Origin: Durusdinium trenchii
Taxonomy: Eukaryota; Sar; Dinophyceae; Suessiales; Symbiodiniaceae
Direction of reading: 5' to 3'
DNA: 64,000 nt
Assembly: GCA_963970005.1 (NCBI GenBank)
Contig: CAXAMN010026450.1
Span: 577,102 to 641,101 of the forward strand
This document shows positions 42,300-54,649 of the stretch, piece after piece. Every line of letters begins with the position of its first letter. The stretch's first letter is position 1. Under the pieces are notes generated by a model. It did not search any database. It saw only the letters and a program-made list of their open reading frames with translations, and was not told where the DNA came from. Position numbers and translations under genes: made by a program.

Positions 42300-42920
42300 C
42301 AATGTTCTTCCATCGTATTAGCCCGGCGGCTCAATGTGCAGTAAATTCAGGGTAGATAAAGATCAAGGAAGGTGAATCAGTGCATGAGAAGAGTCAGTAA
42401 CTCAATTTCCAGTATGAAAACAGCGCCTCCTTGCGGAGGATCACACCCAGCACCCATGTGGGACGGCTGAGCGGCTCACACTTCGACATTGGTTTTCAGT
42501 TAACTCAATTGCCTTGTCAAAAATGGTGAGGGAACGGCATGGCGAGTAAGTCGGTTCACTTGAAAGGTTGAACAAGTTGTTTGTGCGTGACTGCAGAGCT
42601 CAGCGGTGATGAACAAGCGGCTCAACTCAGCTGCAGAAAACCTAAAAACGTTTGTGGGGAGGAAACATGAAGAACCATGGAAGCAAACAAGATCAATTGG
42701 ACAGCTTGTGCAACCGTTGACGCAGGTACACATCCATGGCCAGTGGATGCTTCCCTCTCTGATGCATAGCTTCGTTGGACAGAGTAGCATCAGAGAGCTC
42801 TGTCCCCCTGCGATGATCAGCTGGCAGAAAAAACCCTTCGAAACAGGGGTTGACGCACACACAGACACACACACTTTGGGGCCGTTTAGCCTGAGCTCCG
42901 AATGCACACGGGCGCGTTTA
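42300..42920. other. Stretch without firm gene call
   Basis: It contains short frames on both strands. The best is a plus-strand one at 42606-43079 (NKRLNSAAENLKTFVGRKH), which overlaps minus-strand exon candidates. The coding strand cannot be decided by eye. Confidence 0.4.
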
Positions 42921-42922
42921 CA

Positions 42923-45140
42923 TCATGCATGGCGTCCGTCCCAACATGGCCAGCCAATGGGCCCGGCATGGTCCAGTCGTGTGCATTTGCGCGCAAACCC
43001 CTCCCCATCGAAGGAACGATCGGCGTGCAGAGCGTGCTCAGTCAAACCACTTCGCGGTGGTTCAAGTAGCAGTATATAGCGCTCAGTAGCAGTCTCATCG
43101 GTGATGAGTTGGATCAAGTTAGACCTCTGACCTATCCCTCACTCTTATAAGTTGACGCAGGTGTCCCAGGAGGCGTGACTCAACACATGCAAATCTATCA
43201 CCACCTATCAGACCTGTGCATGCGAGGAAGAGGGCCAGCTCAGCACCAGCTCTGAGGATACCCGTGCCCTGTGTCAAAGACTTTGGCGCAAGAACAGTGC
43301 CCTGCACTTTCTCCACCCAGATCCGCACACCTGCGAATAGAAGCTGTGAACTGGGTAACTCACCATCACGAACTTCAGGGGTTCCAGCGTCACGGGAGCC
43401 AGGCCTGCACTGTCCCGTCCGTGCACTGGTCATGACAGGGACCGTGACCAACACTTCACTAAGCTCCGCGGCACGGTCGAGGTCAGTCCCTCGCAAAATG
43501 CGTTCTTGGTGGCTCCAGTGTCTCTGCAACCGCTTCAATCGTTACTGCAAAGTCGCATCACCAATTATTGAAAGGCTGCCAAATCGAAGGTCCTCCTTTT
43601 CCCTTCACACGACCTTTATTGAAGTATTGACCCTCAGCTTTGTAAGACATCAGGAAAATCAATAAAACTATATATACACATACATATAAACATATATTAC
43701 AAACTGTATATATGTTTAAGGGTTTTGAAAGCGCACAAGTCAGCCCCAAAGGCTAGCTGCTAGCTTTTGGACTTACACGCCCTAACACAATCAGACCTAG
43801 ACCTAGCGGTTGCAAGCTGCAATAAATTAGAGAACAGATTTTAAAATGATTTAACATGGGCGCTGACTGATTCAAGCCCGAATCTGGCGACAAAGAACAA
43901 TAGAGACTTGGCATATCTTGGAGTTGGTGAGACCAAACAACACCCACATTCATCATTCATGTATGTTTTTTGCGCATGAGGGAAGAACAGTCCAACTACC
44001 CGGCGACCCTCCCGGACTTGGGCGACGATCAGATGCAGAAACCCACAAGAAGGAGCGGCTTCACTAAATTCATATTGGATGATGCACTTCCTTAAAAAAT
44101 GAACACCCAAAAAATGAATCCAGCTTGTCGCTGAGCATCCTCAGAGATCTTCCGCATGCTGCAAGCATGGTCGATTTCAGTCAGAACCACATCTGGCATC
44201 AAGATTCCATGATCCTGCACGGATCTACTGAATCGCTGGGCCAGGACATTCGCATCCTGTTCGCAGGACTCTGTACCCAAGGCTCCCTTGTAGCCACCAA
44301 GTCTTCGCGTCAAATATCTGTTTGCCAGCTCGAACAGCAACGTGCGCGGCGATTGTTCCTCTGAGCTTCGGTTGATTGTTTCTTCTTCTTCTTCTAAATC
44401 TATGTCCTGCTCACCAGATTGAAACTGATCATCAGACTGGGCCTCATGATCCAATGTAGGTAAGCTGGGGCACGGGCCATTGCGCAAACTGACGAAGCGA
44501 GCCCCGTCAGCCCCCCAAAGACACAGTTTGTCAGGATGCGAACGCACCAGCGCCGTCAACTTGCCATATTTCTGTAGTTTTGGAGCTGGACGCACAAGTT
44601 CTTTCAGAAATACTCCAAGCATACCGCAGTCCATCCGGCCCGTCTCGAGCTGCTGCAAATGGCACACTATACAAAAAACTACGAACTCTTCCACGTTTGT
44701 AATGCTCACCGTCTGGAAGTCATCCTGCTCGCCCTCCTGTCATCTCAGAGGTCACAACTTGAAGTCAATCGACGTTCCTTGCACTTTGGTCAACTTGACA
44801 ATCCTCAAAATTCAAACCCAACCAGGAATGCTTTGCGTCAGCCCGTCTCCTTGGAAAGGAATCTCAAAGTGTTAAGAACTTGGTCGGGGGATTTATTTTC
44901 CTGCGTGCAAAACTCTTCGAAGTCGCTGAGCGGCAACCTGCTGTCATGCACAGATTCAGGGTCAAGTGTACCATTTCAGGCGTGACACGTTACATCAACT
45001 GCATAGCATCTTCTGAGACTTGTCGTCGGGACCAAGACTGATAACAGATTCCGACAGTAAAACAAGTTTTACGTTCCCTTGTGTTTCGCAGCATTGCCCG
45101 TAGCTGCTCCAGCAAGCAGCAAATCCACCAGCCCACTGTG
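42923..45140 (-). CDS. Multi-exon gene with possible LOTUS-like domain (whole span)
   Basis: Minus-strand exons in order: about 45000-45115 (GNVKLVLLSESVISLGPDDK), 44850-44980 (SRLPLSDFEEFCTQENKSPD), 44130-44714 (long; see separate entry), 43900-44100 (IIQYEFSEAAPSCGFLHLIV then REGRRVVGLFFPHAQ), 43119-43538 (RILRGTDLDRAAELSEVLV then GAELALFLACTGLIGGDR) and 42923-43117 (TDETATERYILLLEPPRSG). The segment at 43.5 kb has a faint resemblance to the start of SET domains, too weak to name. Start and stop are not resolved. Confidence 0.4.
44130..44714 (-). CDS. Long exon with LOTUS/OST-HTH-like segment
   Basis: The exon starts after TTCCAG|AC and encodes VSITNVEEFVVFCIVCHLQQ. GMLGVFLKELVRPAPKLQKY, GKLTALVRSHPDKLCLW and DGARFVSLR follow. 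The order of a short helix, a 'LG.FLK', a 'YGKL..LV..HPD' helix and a final 'F/V-L-R' strand matches winged-helix LOTUS (OST-HTH) domains, which bind RNA or partner helicases. An acidic stretch (DIDLEEEEETINRSSEEQ) and a C-terminal helical block (RYLTRRLGGYKGALG, EIDHACSMRKISEDAQRQA) follow. The fold assignment is tentative. Confidence 0.45.
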
Positions 45141-45183
45141 CAGGGAGACCAAGTTTAAACAAAAACAACATGATTAGAACGTG

Positions 45184-45217
45184 ATATATATACCTGAGAA
45201 GGGGGGGGGGCGAAAGC
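45184..45217. repeat. (TA)n joined to CCTGAGAAGGG...CGAAAG motif, copy 2
   Basis: Same junction as at 17198-17230: TATATATACCTGAGAAGGG followed by a G run and CGAAAGCC. Related CTTTCG-(TA)n junctions occur at about 46593 and 54937. Confidence 0.5.
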
Positions 45218-45269
45218 CAGCAGCCGCCAGACGAGTGTCTCTTTTTCTGGCGGGCGGCGCGGCACAAGA

Positions 45270-46960
45270 CACATGGTCGGCAGCTTGCGAGTCAGCGGTG
45301 CCGTGGATGCGGGGGGGCGAATGTAATGGTGATGGAGGGAGAAGAGAAGCAAGCCGGGCGGCTTTGGGATAAGTTTGGTATGCAAGAAGTAGTGAAAAGG
45401 AAATGCGATACGTTGTATGTTGGTGTAGGTCATCATCACCAAAGCAATGGCATGTGTTTTTTGTCACATTCAGGAAGGTATGCGTCTTGTGGAAGTGGGA
45501 AGGACATCAGCGTTAGCGAAGGGGAAATACCGTCTGAGTTCGGGTGGTGGGATACCGCGCGCGCGCGCGGTGCGCGCGAGTACAGCATGCGTTTGAAAAT
45601 TGTGTTTGTTACATTTGGAATGTTTGAAGTTTGCAACGCATACTGCGGCGCGTCGAAAAGCGGCAGTCGTTGATTTGGAAGAGTGAACGGGCACGTCTTA
45701 GCCGGGACACGGACGTTTGATCCCGCGGTGCAGAAGGTGAGGTCCAGCGAAATTAGCTTGGGCTAGCAAAGAGGTGAGGATTTGTGTGAATGCCTGGACT
45801 TGAGTGAGTCATGTTCTGGCTCGATCCAAAACACAGTCCTTCTCCTTTGAAGGGGCCTTTATTAAACGATTCAAACACATTCTTTATTCTCCTCTTTCTT
45901 ATCAACTCTGCGCCTTTCTCACTCAGAGGCCTTGACTTTGGCACCTGCGTGTGTAGATCTTTGGGCCGTGGACCCAGGCTGACTGGATTCAGCCAGCAAA
46001 AAGGCGACGTCATGAGTCTGTAGTATATAGAATTTATCTGTCTATCTATCTATCTATCTGCACTGGCAAGCCGGAAAAACGTTCGGTGCGTGTGGACGCC
46101 GCGAGAAGCATCCACTCGACCGAGGACATGTGCAAGTATAGATTTTGCTAGGGGGCAGGAACCTTATGCGGATATGTAGTCAACCTCGCAGGCATCCCCA
46201 CAGAAACTCAATCCAAATTCATGGGCTTGAGCTCATGTCACCTTCGGTTCTCTATGGATTTCGCAAGTTACGGGTTGTCCTGGGAACTCGTATCCTACAT
46301 GCGGCCTGCTCTGTACATCATTCCCTGTCTCCACTCGATTGCTCAATGCCCATTGTCCAAATAGCCTCCAAAGCCCTTCGTGATGCTAATGATGCACCAC
46401 TCGGCGTCCATTACATCACCCGCATCACCAAACCCCATGTTCACTGCTTTCTGACCCTCGCTTTGGAGCGCTCTCCCCCACGAAGCTCTTCGTTCACCCT
46501 ATCAAAAGGTCCTCCTCAGCGACCCCCCCCCCACACACCCCCTTGGCTCACTTCGTTCGCCCTAAAAGCTCAAGCCTAGCCTATCGGCTGGCTTTCGTAA
46601 TATATATATATATGTACATATATATATATAAAGACTCAGGCCCTCAGCGCTCTGTTTTGCTTTGCAAGGTCGAGTTTGTTAGAATTACTAAAGAATCAAA
46701 TCATTCAAGAAAAAATGAGGGTTAAAACATCACTTCTCTTCCCTTCCCTGGGATAGAACCCCCCTGGGAACTGCCGCCAAACCAGGCAAGAACCCAGCCC
46801 GAGGGTTGGTACAAACTGCCCTAAGTCTCTCCGGCAAACCGGAGAAAGAAAAAGGCCCACAGTTTGTTTGCAAACTATTCCCACTCACCGCGCGTCTCAC
46901 TCCGACCGCTCATTTTTTGAAGTCTTTCTGCTCTTCTTCTTCCTTCCATCTCCCAATACC
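45270..46960. other. Stretch without supportable gene; repeats
   Basis: It holds a (CG)n run near 45560, a (TCTA)n run at 46038-46060, the dispersed repeat shared with 17640-17870 (about 46400-46615) and a (TA)n run at 46602-46632. Plus-strand frames at 46145-46579 are explained in part by the dispersed repeat. Confidence 0.45.
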
Positions 46961-46988
46961 CACAAAGGGAGGGAGAGGTGGGGCTGAC

Positions 46989-47054
46989 AGCCAACGCTCG
47001 AGAAACAGAAGCTCAACCGGTCCTATCATCTTTAATTACGGGGCCGAAATTACA
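46989..47054. repeat. Terminal direct repeat (3' copy in element orientation)
   Basis: AGCCAACGCTCGAGAAACAG ... GGGGCCGAAATTACA. It matches 48977-49043. Confidence 0.85.
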
Positions 47055-49018
47055 AAGACTCAGGCCCCAAGGCGCCTGGCCCCACTTTCGCTGCAAGCTG
47101 AGTCCTTGCACTCTCCTGAAACAGCCCATCCAGCTCCTCCTCTGCCAGCTCCCCCATGGACTCGTCTGAATCCGTGGAGCTGGACCCCTTGGATCGCTTC
47201 TTTAGGGCCTTCTTGGCCAACTTTGACACTTTCCTTCTGATCTTGGCGTCCTTGTCGAGACCTGTCCCGTCGAAGAGGCTTCCATAGTCCTTCTTTCCCT
47301 TCACCTTGAAGATCTTCCTCTTCTTCTTGTGCTTCTTCTTCTTTCTCGAATCGCTGCTGTCGCTCGACTCCTTCTCCTCCTCTTTCTCGCCTGGCGTAGG
47401 GGCCACCTCGGCCGGGGCTGCGGGGACTCCTCCACCCGCTCGAGCTGCTGCATCGGATCTCTCCGCGAGCCTCCTGAGCTCCTCCATGCCACTTGCCCCC
47501 TTCAAGTTGTCTACCCATCCTGGGTCACCAGCACTCCGGCGTTGAAGCTTCTTGAGATGGATCAACTCGTCAGACTCAGGGGTACCAGGACAATCAGCAG
47601 GGCAAAGATGAAGTCGAACTTTAGGTCTCTCCTGGCCGGTCAGCCACCTGAGAAATCCCTCATCCTCCGTTCCGCTGAGGTGACACACGACCTCCAGAGC
47701 TCCACCCTGTATCTGCACACCCTCAACCTCAAAGGCCAGGCTGACGTCACGCCCCCAGGCTTGCCTTCTCCCAGGAGTCGAAGTCCAGGGACCAAGACTC
47801 CCACTGGGAGGCTATGCGCGTCAACGGCTCCTCCGTCCTCAAAACCTGCAACTCTCTCGTCGGCAGCTGCAGGTCGAAGCCGAACCTCTCGCTCTCCACG
47901 GCCAGCTCCTGCAGGATCCTCTCTTCTCCTCAGCGCCGGTCGTCTGTCTCCCACCGCAGGCCTCCTCAACGGCCGGGGAGGCATCTAACGACCCTTCTTC
48001 TTTTCTGCTTTTCGCCAAGCGACGTACTCCTTGGAGGTCTTCTGCAATTCTTTCTTTTTCAGCCCTTTGTTTGTTCCTGAATCCTCCTTGTGGGTTGGCT
48101 TGGGCTTCAAGCTCAAGTTGTTCCTTCCGCTGGGAATGGGTCCCTTCCAGTGGGGTGGCGGCCTGGAAGGCGATCTCGGCCTCCTGACCTCCTCTAGCCG
48201 CAACTCGGGCCTGCTGGCCGCTGCTTTCGGTGTACTTGACGCTGACCTTTCTGGTTCCTCTCTCTCCTTCTTCGGGACCTGGATCGATGGCGATGTCTCC
48301 TCTTCTTAGGAGTCGGATTGTCCTCCTTGACCTCCTCTGGGACCTCACGGCTACGAGATGTACTGACCACCTCCCTCACGCCCGGGTCCTCGTCCTTCTT
48401 GTCGTCGAGGCTGTAGTCTGCTGCTTCCTCTTCTCTCTTGACCTCAACCTCTGGCTTGGGTGATTCTCGGCGATCTCGATCTCGTGGAGCTGACCTTTCT
48501 TCTGCAGCCGGTGTACCTGTCTCTTTCTCACGATCTGCCTTTCGCTCACTGGGTCTGGCTGAACGTCCTCGATCTCCCTGAAACACTGGCCTTGCTGGGT
48601 GAGTTGTTGATGCCCGGGGTTCCTTTGCTTGTTCTCGATGCGCTGACTCGGATGCCTTCTCCTTTGATGCCTCAGCCGGTTTCTCTTCGCGGCTACCTTC
48701 TCCACCAGGAAGTGCTGCTCCTCCTCCAGGGCGGCCTCCCGCTTTGCCCCCAGTCACAGGAGGAGGGTGTGCTGGACCCTCCCTTTCCTGTGGCCTGTGA
48801 GCGTCCAAGAAATCCTCTAGTTCTCCCAGAAGATTTCTGACCTTGATCGTCGCGTAGCCGACGAAGAGGTCCGGTTCCACACGTGTGCCCTCTATCACAA
48901 GACGACACACGCGGCGGAGCGAGGGGCACAGCGGTACAGTTGCACGTTGTGCTGTGCCCCCACATTGACTGCTGAGAGCCAACGCTGCGAGAAACAGAAG
49001 CTCAACCGGTCCTATCAT
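47050..49018 (-). pseudogene. Dinoflagellate retrotransposon gag-like protein (frame-broken)
   Basis: The minus-strand reading starts MIGPVELLFLAALALS inside the terminal repeat. CRLVIEGTRVEPDLFVGYAT and IKVRNLLGELEDFLDA follow, then a long charged Ser/Arg/Glu linker with RHRHRSRSRRRRE. Frame changes near 48250, 48190 and 47980 lead through RPPPHWKGPIPSGRN and KPKP...KEYVAWRKAEKKKG to FLRWLTGQERPKVRLHLCPA, CPGTPESDELIHLKKLQ, a Lys-rich tract (RKKKKHKKKRKIFKV), GSLFDGTGLDKDAKIRRKV and GPGALGPESL. The stop is formed by the first bases of the 3' repeat. I associate this motif order with N-terminal (gag-like) regions of multicopy dinoflagellate retroelement polyproteins. The RT-bearing C-terminal part is absent. 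Confidence 0.55.
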
Positions 49019-49043
49019 CTTTAATTACGGGGCCGAAATTACA
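48977..49043. repeat. Terminal direct repeat (5' copy in element orientation)
   Basis: AGCCAACGCTGCGAGAAACA ... GGGGCCGAAATTACA. It contains the ATG (49018) and the first codons of the gag-like ORF. Confidence 0.85.
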
Positions 49044-49239
49044 TATAGTTTCTGCAGCAATGCCCTTCCCCGTGGCAGCAGCGCCCTCCTCTCCAGATCA
49101 CCAGCTTTGAGCTCTCCAATAAGAACCTCATAGAACCTCCATAGTTAGAGCCGAGCTATCCTTCACACTTGGAGTCATCTAATTACTTGGGAAAAAATGC
49201 ATGGCAATGCACTAACTGGCGATGCGCCACACCCATCTT

Positions 49240-50990
49240 CATTCAGCTCTTGAATTTATATAACTGTAAGGTGCTCCAACGACATGTCTGCCGTACAAAC
49301 GCAGCTGTCGTCTTGTTGTGGCTCCATCCATATTTGAACACAATTGATTGCAATTCATGGCCCCTGACGCACCATGTGTTCATCCACCACCATGACCCAG
49401 ATTGAATCCTGCAAAATTGCACTTGGCCCCAAAAAGGAAATGCCATCCGGTATGGCAGGGCGATCAATCCGCTGTGGCCTGCCAGCATCTTTCCCCTTGT
49501 TGATCATGTACTGCACCACCGAAAAATAGGCTTGCTCTTCTTGCGGTTTCTTTGGCTGCGTCCTTGTCTCAAGGTTTCTACTGTTCATCGCAGAAGCAAA
49601 TACGCACTGACTAAAATGCCATGGAGTTCCAATGTGGGCATTGCTTGAACTAAAGAGCAGAATGTTACGCAAGTCGCATCGAAAGAATTCACGGTGAGCC
49701 TATCTGGCAAGCATGACAATATGGAATCAATGGAGTCAATGGAGGCTCCTGAAAGGTGCATACAAGGTGCTGCTCAAGGGGATCTTCACTGCTGGGCCCG
49801 TTGACGCTGCCATCTTTGATGCTGCATCGCCAAACCCGCTGCGGCCTGATTGCAAGCTGAAATGCAAGTTGAACCTCTTGTGCACAGCAAAAGCGAAATT
49901 TCCGAATAGAACCTCGCCTAATTACATGAAGAGTTGGGAAAAAAAACCATGAACACAACTGTCTTCCTTTTTTGCCATTCCAGCGGGTGCCTTTTGAGCC
50001 TTCGGATCCAGTGCCCTCGCAGGGCCGCTGCCATCAGAACGGAGTGTGCGAGCTTGGCATGTCGTCGCCCAAGGCCATGCGCGCCGCCAATGTCCTTGCA
50101 ACAGTTCGGTCAACATCTGCTTCTAGCATCCTCTAGCAACGGAGGCATAAACAAACACGGATCAGCAATGCAGGATGCTGTTCTGTCCTGCGACTGCACA
50201 CGGGCCTTTAGCAAGCCTGTTCGATGAGAACAAGGGTCGACGCAGCTCCAAGTAGATGCCCGCATGTCTACTCGAAGAGCACAGTCTTAATCTCATGCGT
50301 CCTTTTTGCATGTCAGTTTAGCATATGAAGGTGGCTCACATCACTCCAGCCCTGAACAAAACAACCTCCATGACACGTCTTGTAGTCCTGCTAGGTCGTC
50401 AGTAAGACAACAATTGTCATCGTAACATGCCCCCCATGGCGCGCATCTATGATAACTGAACCGCGATCTGCTTCCCTGCTGCCTTGAGATCTGATAGCAA
50501 ACGGAATGGTTGATTGCACACTGCTGCAAGTCTCAACATGTTCTTGCCCCATGTGCCCATAGCCAGTGCTTCCAGTTGCCTCCTCCATTTGTGCCCCCCC
50601 AAAATGTATATATATATAATTACATGGAATGTTCAAAGGACCACTGAATTTGGAATTGGTGCGTGCCTGTTTTGCTCAGAGTTGCGCTTCCTGACAATTC
50701 CTACATGGCTGGCCAAAATTAGTAAAAACATGTAAAGGCCCTGGTGTCCATTGCCAGAATTGACATGCGCCCAACCAGCCACATTGATTCTGTCAAGGGT
50801 CATTAGGAGAGCGTGCCTGCACAATGGAACCGTACCTTGCCAACCATTCGCAGTTGCCTTTGCAAGCCTTCGCAACAAGCACTTCTGCGCAAAGGGCGCC
50901 TTCCCACCTAAGCCTGAGCACATGGTCATGTGACGTGTGGGATTTTCAGCTTGCGCCAAACCATGCCAAACCAAATCAAGCCAAGACAAG
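49240..50990 (-). CDS. Exons of an unidentified minus-strand gene
   Basis: Coding-like stretches: about 50700-50930 (GKAPFAQKCLLRRLAKATA, ALLMTLDRINVAGWAHVN), 49960-50110 (LMAAALRGHWIRRLKRHPLE or an alternative frame), 49689-49930 (EVQLAFQLAIRPQRVWRCS then PLEQHLVCTFQEPPLTPLI), 49355-49595 (PQEEQAYFSVVQYMINKGK then AIPDGISFLGPSAILQDSI) and about 49245-49340. The products of these pieces do not match a family I know. They could be parts of one gene downstream of the gag-only element's flank or of two. Strand agrees with the rest of the window. Confidence 0.35.
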
Positions 50991-51224
50991 GGTACTGACT
51001 TCGTACAAACATCGCTTGGCCTTCATTGGGTCAAGGCAATTTGCCCCTGAGTGTTTGCTTGCGCTTTACTCGCAGTTCACTTGGTCGAGCATCGAGGGTT
51101 TCAGACTCCATTGATATATACCCCGGATATTTCTGGAGAACTTTGGTTTAGTACTTTGGCTTTGGAGTTTCACACGCTTGGATACGACCAGCGGGGGTTT
51201 TGACAGGTCGACAAGGGTGGGACG

Positions 51225-51480
51225 CGTCGCACCTGGCATGACATGATGTCATCCCTGGCATGACATGACGCCACCCCTGGCATGACATGATGCCATCCCT
51301 GGCATGCCATGATGTCATCCCAGCACCTGCACCAGCACTCGCAAAACCAGAACGCCGAACCCCAGCCAGCACCTGCACCAGCATCAGTACGGCAGCAGCA
51401 CCCGCAAAACAAAAATGCCGATCCAAAGCCAGCACCTGCACCAGCACCCACAAAACAAAAACGCCGATCCAAAGTCACAC
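51225..51480. repeat. Two adjacent minisatellites
   Basis: A roughly 21-base unit CCTGGCATGACATGATGCCAT is repeated four times at 51233-51317. It is followed by about three copies of a 50-60 base unit with CCAGCACCTGCACCAGCAC and AAAACNAAAAYGCCGATCCA at 51317-51478. Confidence 0.85.
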
Positions 51481-51499
51481 CATTGAGAAGTTAAAACCC

Positions 51500-54170
51500 C
51501 TATAGCCTGCAGGTATCTGGGGAATAAACACGAATGATTTCGTGAGAGCGCTCTTCCAGGAAGCTTGTCTCGATCACAGGCTCCAGGAAAAATGACACTC
51601 GGAGAGTTTTCTGAGTTTGGAGAGTTCGCAGAATTTTTGGATATTTTTGGCAAATGCATCAAGTTCGCTCAAACAACAAAAGCACTTATAGAACTTATAT
51701 ACTTCCCCAAACTTAACTAATTACAGAGCTGACAAAGCTTTCCTATCACCAATTCGGGAGGGATCTCTAACAACACGGGATATGTCCAACTTCCTGACTT
51801 CCTGTTTCACTTGCTGAAGAAATCGACCCCTGAAGAATCTTATGAACAAACCTCTGACCTTGGAGAATCCTCCGTCGCTCCTTTTTCGCTGCGCTTTGTC
51901 GATGTCATTCGGTCTTCATGACGTCGCAGAAATCAGGACCAGGAGAACTGAGGAATTCTGAAGTCCTTCACTTCGTTTCACCTCAACACGTTTCAATGTA
52001 TGTTTAAATTATGTTAAATTGATATGTTAGGTGCAAAGTGAGCCTTGTGTAGAAGAGAAAGAATCAAAAGTAATATGTTGGAGGCCCAGCCTACCCCCCT
52101 CACCCGAAGAGCTCAAACCAGCTTACAAATCTTACAATAGAGCAGATTCGTCAGGCGTGGTGACTGAGGTGCTGGCTGCATGCCAAGTGCAAGCAACTTC
52201 CACGTCTGGGTCCTCCAGCACAGCGTTGCGAAAACGTGCGCCCATGCAAAAACACTGCGCGCGCGAACACACACTGAAGGACCCTTGAAGAACACCGGGC
52301 CTTCACCCTAAAAAATACCACACGAAATGTAAGGACCTCTTACAGCAACTGTTTGATGACAAGGGTTGTTGTATGCTGTAGGGATCAGTCCCATTCAACC
52401 CCTCCTCCTGATTTCCCATGGCGGTACGTCCAAGGGCATCAGCGGGCGGGACATCATGACTCAGAATTAAATCATATGCTTTGAAAACAGTTGCACTATG
52501 GGGTAATTCTGCTATGCTGACTTAACATGACTTAACTAACTCAATGGTGCGATTTTACGGCCGTACGTTTGGCACTTGTAGTGTTAAAGGGTAACTGAAT
52601 GCCATGGTTTTCTGGGAGATGCGCTGCCGGTTATTAAATTTGAGAATGACTAATGCAATGACTAATGCTCCTTGAATCTATGTAATCTATTTATCTTTAT
52701 TTATCATCATTTGGCTACACCACTGCCTGAACAAAGATCAGCAGCTGTACCGCCGAAGCAGACCAAGAGCAAGTCTTTCCACGCTGAAATGACCAGGCAA
52801 AACCAAGACAAGGTGGTGTTCTCTGTTCTTTCATGTTCATTCTAAACGAGTTAGAAGCTCAGCTGCTCAAATCCACCCAGACTGGGAGATCTGCGTGTGG
52901 TGGACTTGACAAGGCGCAAGGTGGTGGCAACCGCCAATGGCCACCAATGCAAAGGCTTTCATCACGCCCTCCGAACATGACAGAACCGTGCACAAGAAGC
53001 TAAGGGTGCACTCTGCCCATCAGCAGAAGCACACAGCCGAGCTTCAGGTAGCACATAGCAATTTAAAATCAATTGAGCAGCCACCACACCCCTCAAACAA
53101 TGTTTACTTCTGTTTACCATCCACAGTGGTAGATCCTCTATCACTGGCAGTCTCATCCTGAACAAGCTTCTTTCTGACAAATATATGTTGTACTTCTCTA
53201 TATCGGGGGTTGGCCAACATGACTGAATTTGGTATATGTTCGACCAGCCGACAAGATTGTATCTCTTCTCGCCACTAGCAATACATGAGGAGCCTCACCT
53301 CGCCATCTCTCACTGCTCTGGCCACATTGGGCCAGATGCGAACCTTGGCGAACCACAGCGTCAATCACATTCAATCACTTTCCAAGGGTTTCACTGCCAC
53401 AACGTGGACGCAGCACCATGAACCAAGCACCATGGCACCTTGGCCTCTGAATCATCGTTGGGGCCTGTGGGAACTTGAAGAGTCCGCAAAAGCCAAAATT
53501 GTTCTCCTAGGCTGGGACGTCCAAAGCAACAAAACTGATGATAATTGATGCATAATTATTTATACAATATATCATATATATTCATATATATATATATATA
53601 AATAAACATTCAAAGCACTAAGCCCCAACGTCTAGCCTAATGCGGGCGTCCTAACTTCCCCATAGAAGCCACTTCGTTGATGGTAATGTCACAAATGCTC
53701 CCGTCGTCGGCACTTCCTGTCCGGAGCACACACTGAAATCTGACAGGTTCCTTCACTGTTCTGCATGACGTGGGCCATCATAAACGCAGGCGACGCTTGG
53801 AATTGTCTGGGTCAGAACGTAGAACCCTCGCAATACTGCCTCTGGAGGTTTGTCATGTCGAGTGTTTCAATTGTGGACACAAGTGTCAATAGTTCTGAAA
53901 TGTCCTGTGTGGTTTCTTCATATGCTCTTCTTTTGTTTGACTATGGCGGGGGAAAGCCTAGTTGAAACAACACTACAGTACGTTATCTCCTTGCCCTGCC
54001 TGGGTGGTCGCTGCAATGGAGGCAGGGGGACGTGGGCGAGCCAGAAATTTGATGTCTCATGTTGCATACTCATTTCATCTCATTTCTGAAAGGGTGACCT
54101 ACATATACATATAGCATTGAATACTTGTGAAATCCGAATCTGGCCCGCAACGGTAAATGTGCGCCTCCCG
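51500..54170. other. Long stretch without firm genes
   Basis: Short frames occur on both strands, for example plus-strand 52937-53161 and 53285-53548, but none has splice sites, a domain or clear codon character. There is a long (TA)n run at 53568-53600, followed by ATAAACATTCAAAGCA. That sequence also follows a TA run at about 7630. Confidence 0.4.
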
Positions 54171-54324
54171 ATGTGGATTTGACCTCCACAAACCGAACCT
54201 CCCCTTCTTGTCCTCACATTCATGCTAGGATGCTAGGCTGGTTTGATTTGACACACCATGCAAAACCCACTCCATGTGTGATGATTGACTGGCACAAACT
54301 TGCCATGCAACTACTCTCCTGCTT

Positions 54325-54415
54325 CGGCCTTGCGCAGAAGCTCCACGACTTGAGCTTTGTCCACAACTCCTTTCTCCCCACAAAGGGAAGCGAAATCGCC
54401 ACTCTTTCCTGACAC
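54325..54415 (-). CDS. Possible isolated exon
   Basis: After an acceptor GTGTCAG|G the minus-strand frame encodes SGDFASLCGEKGVVDKAQVV then ELLRKAEAG and reaches a possible donor GAGA|GTAGTT. The helical, charged peptide looks coding and is faintly EF-hand-like in spacing. No neighbouring exon was identified. Confidence 0.3.
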
Positions 54416-54649
54416 GAGACTCTCGCGTTGTTACAAAATCCACTTTCCCTCTTTCAAGAGGAAAGGTTTGCTACCCTTTCTAAAACAGGTGTCCAACCTC
54501 TGAGGGTTAAAAATGATACCAAATGGAGGGATGCCAACGTCTCGCGGAATACATGTGTGAGAACACGGTCAGCTCGCAGCAAACCTCGGCCACGTGAACC
54601 GGGCCCAGCACAGTTGGCGTGACTCTGAGCAAGTGGCATGAAAAGAGCT

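Larger units (their letters stand above)
46989..49043 (-). mobile_element. 2.06-kb gag-only retroelement with 66/67-bp terminal direct repeats
   Basis: Bases 46989-47054 and 48977-49043 are direct repeats differing by one indel and a few substitutions. On the minus strand each begins TGTAATTTCGG, as LTRs begin with TG. Between them is a disrupted gag-like coding region. No reverse transcriptase, integrase or RNase H is present. This architecture corresponds to a non-autonomous terminal-repeat element that keeps gag (TR-GAG type), although the repeats are unusually short. Unlike most of the window, it is GC-rich. A target-site duplication is not evident. Confidence 0.6.

Noticed and set aside
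43119..43538. SET-domain methyltransferase at 43.1-43.5 kb
   Set aside because: Only the first strand pattern is faintly similar. No NHxC or catalytic Tyr region is visible.
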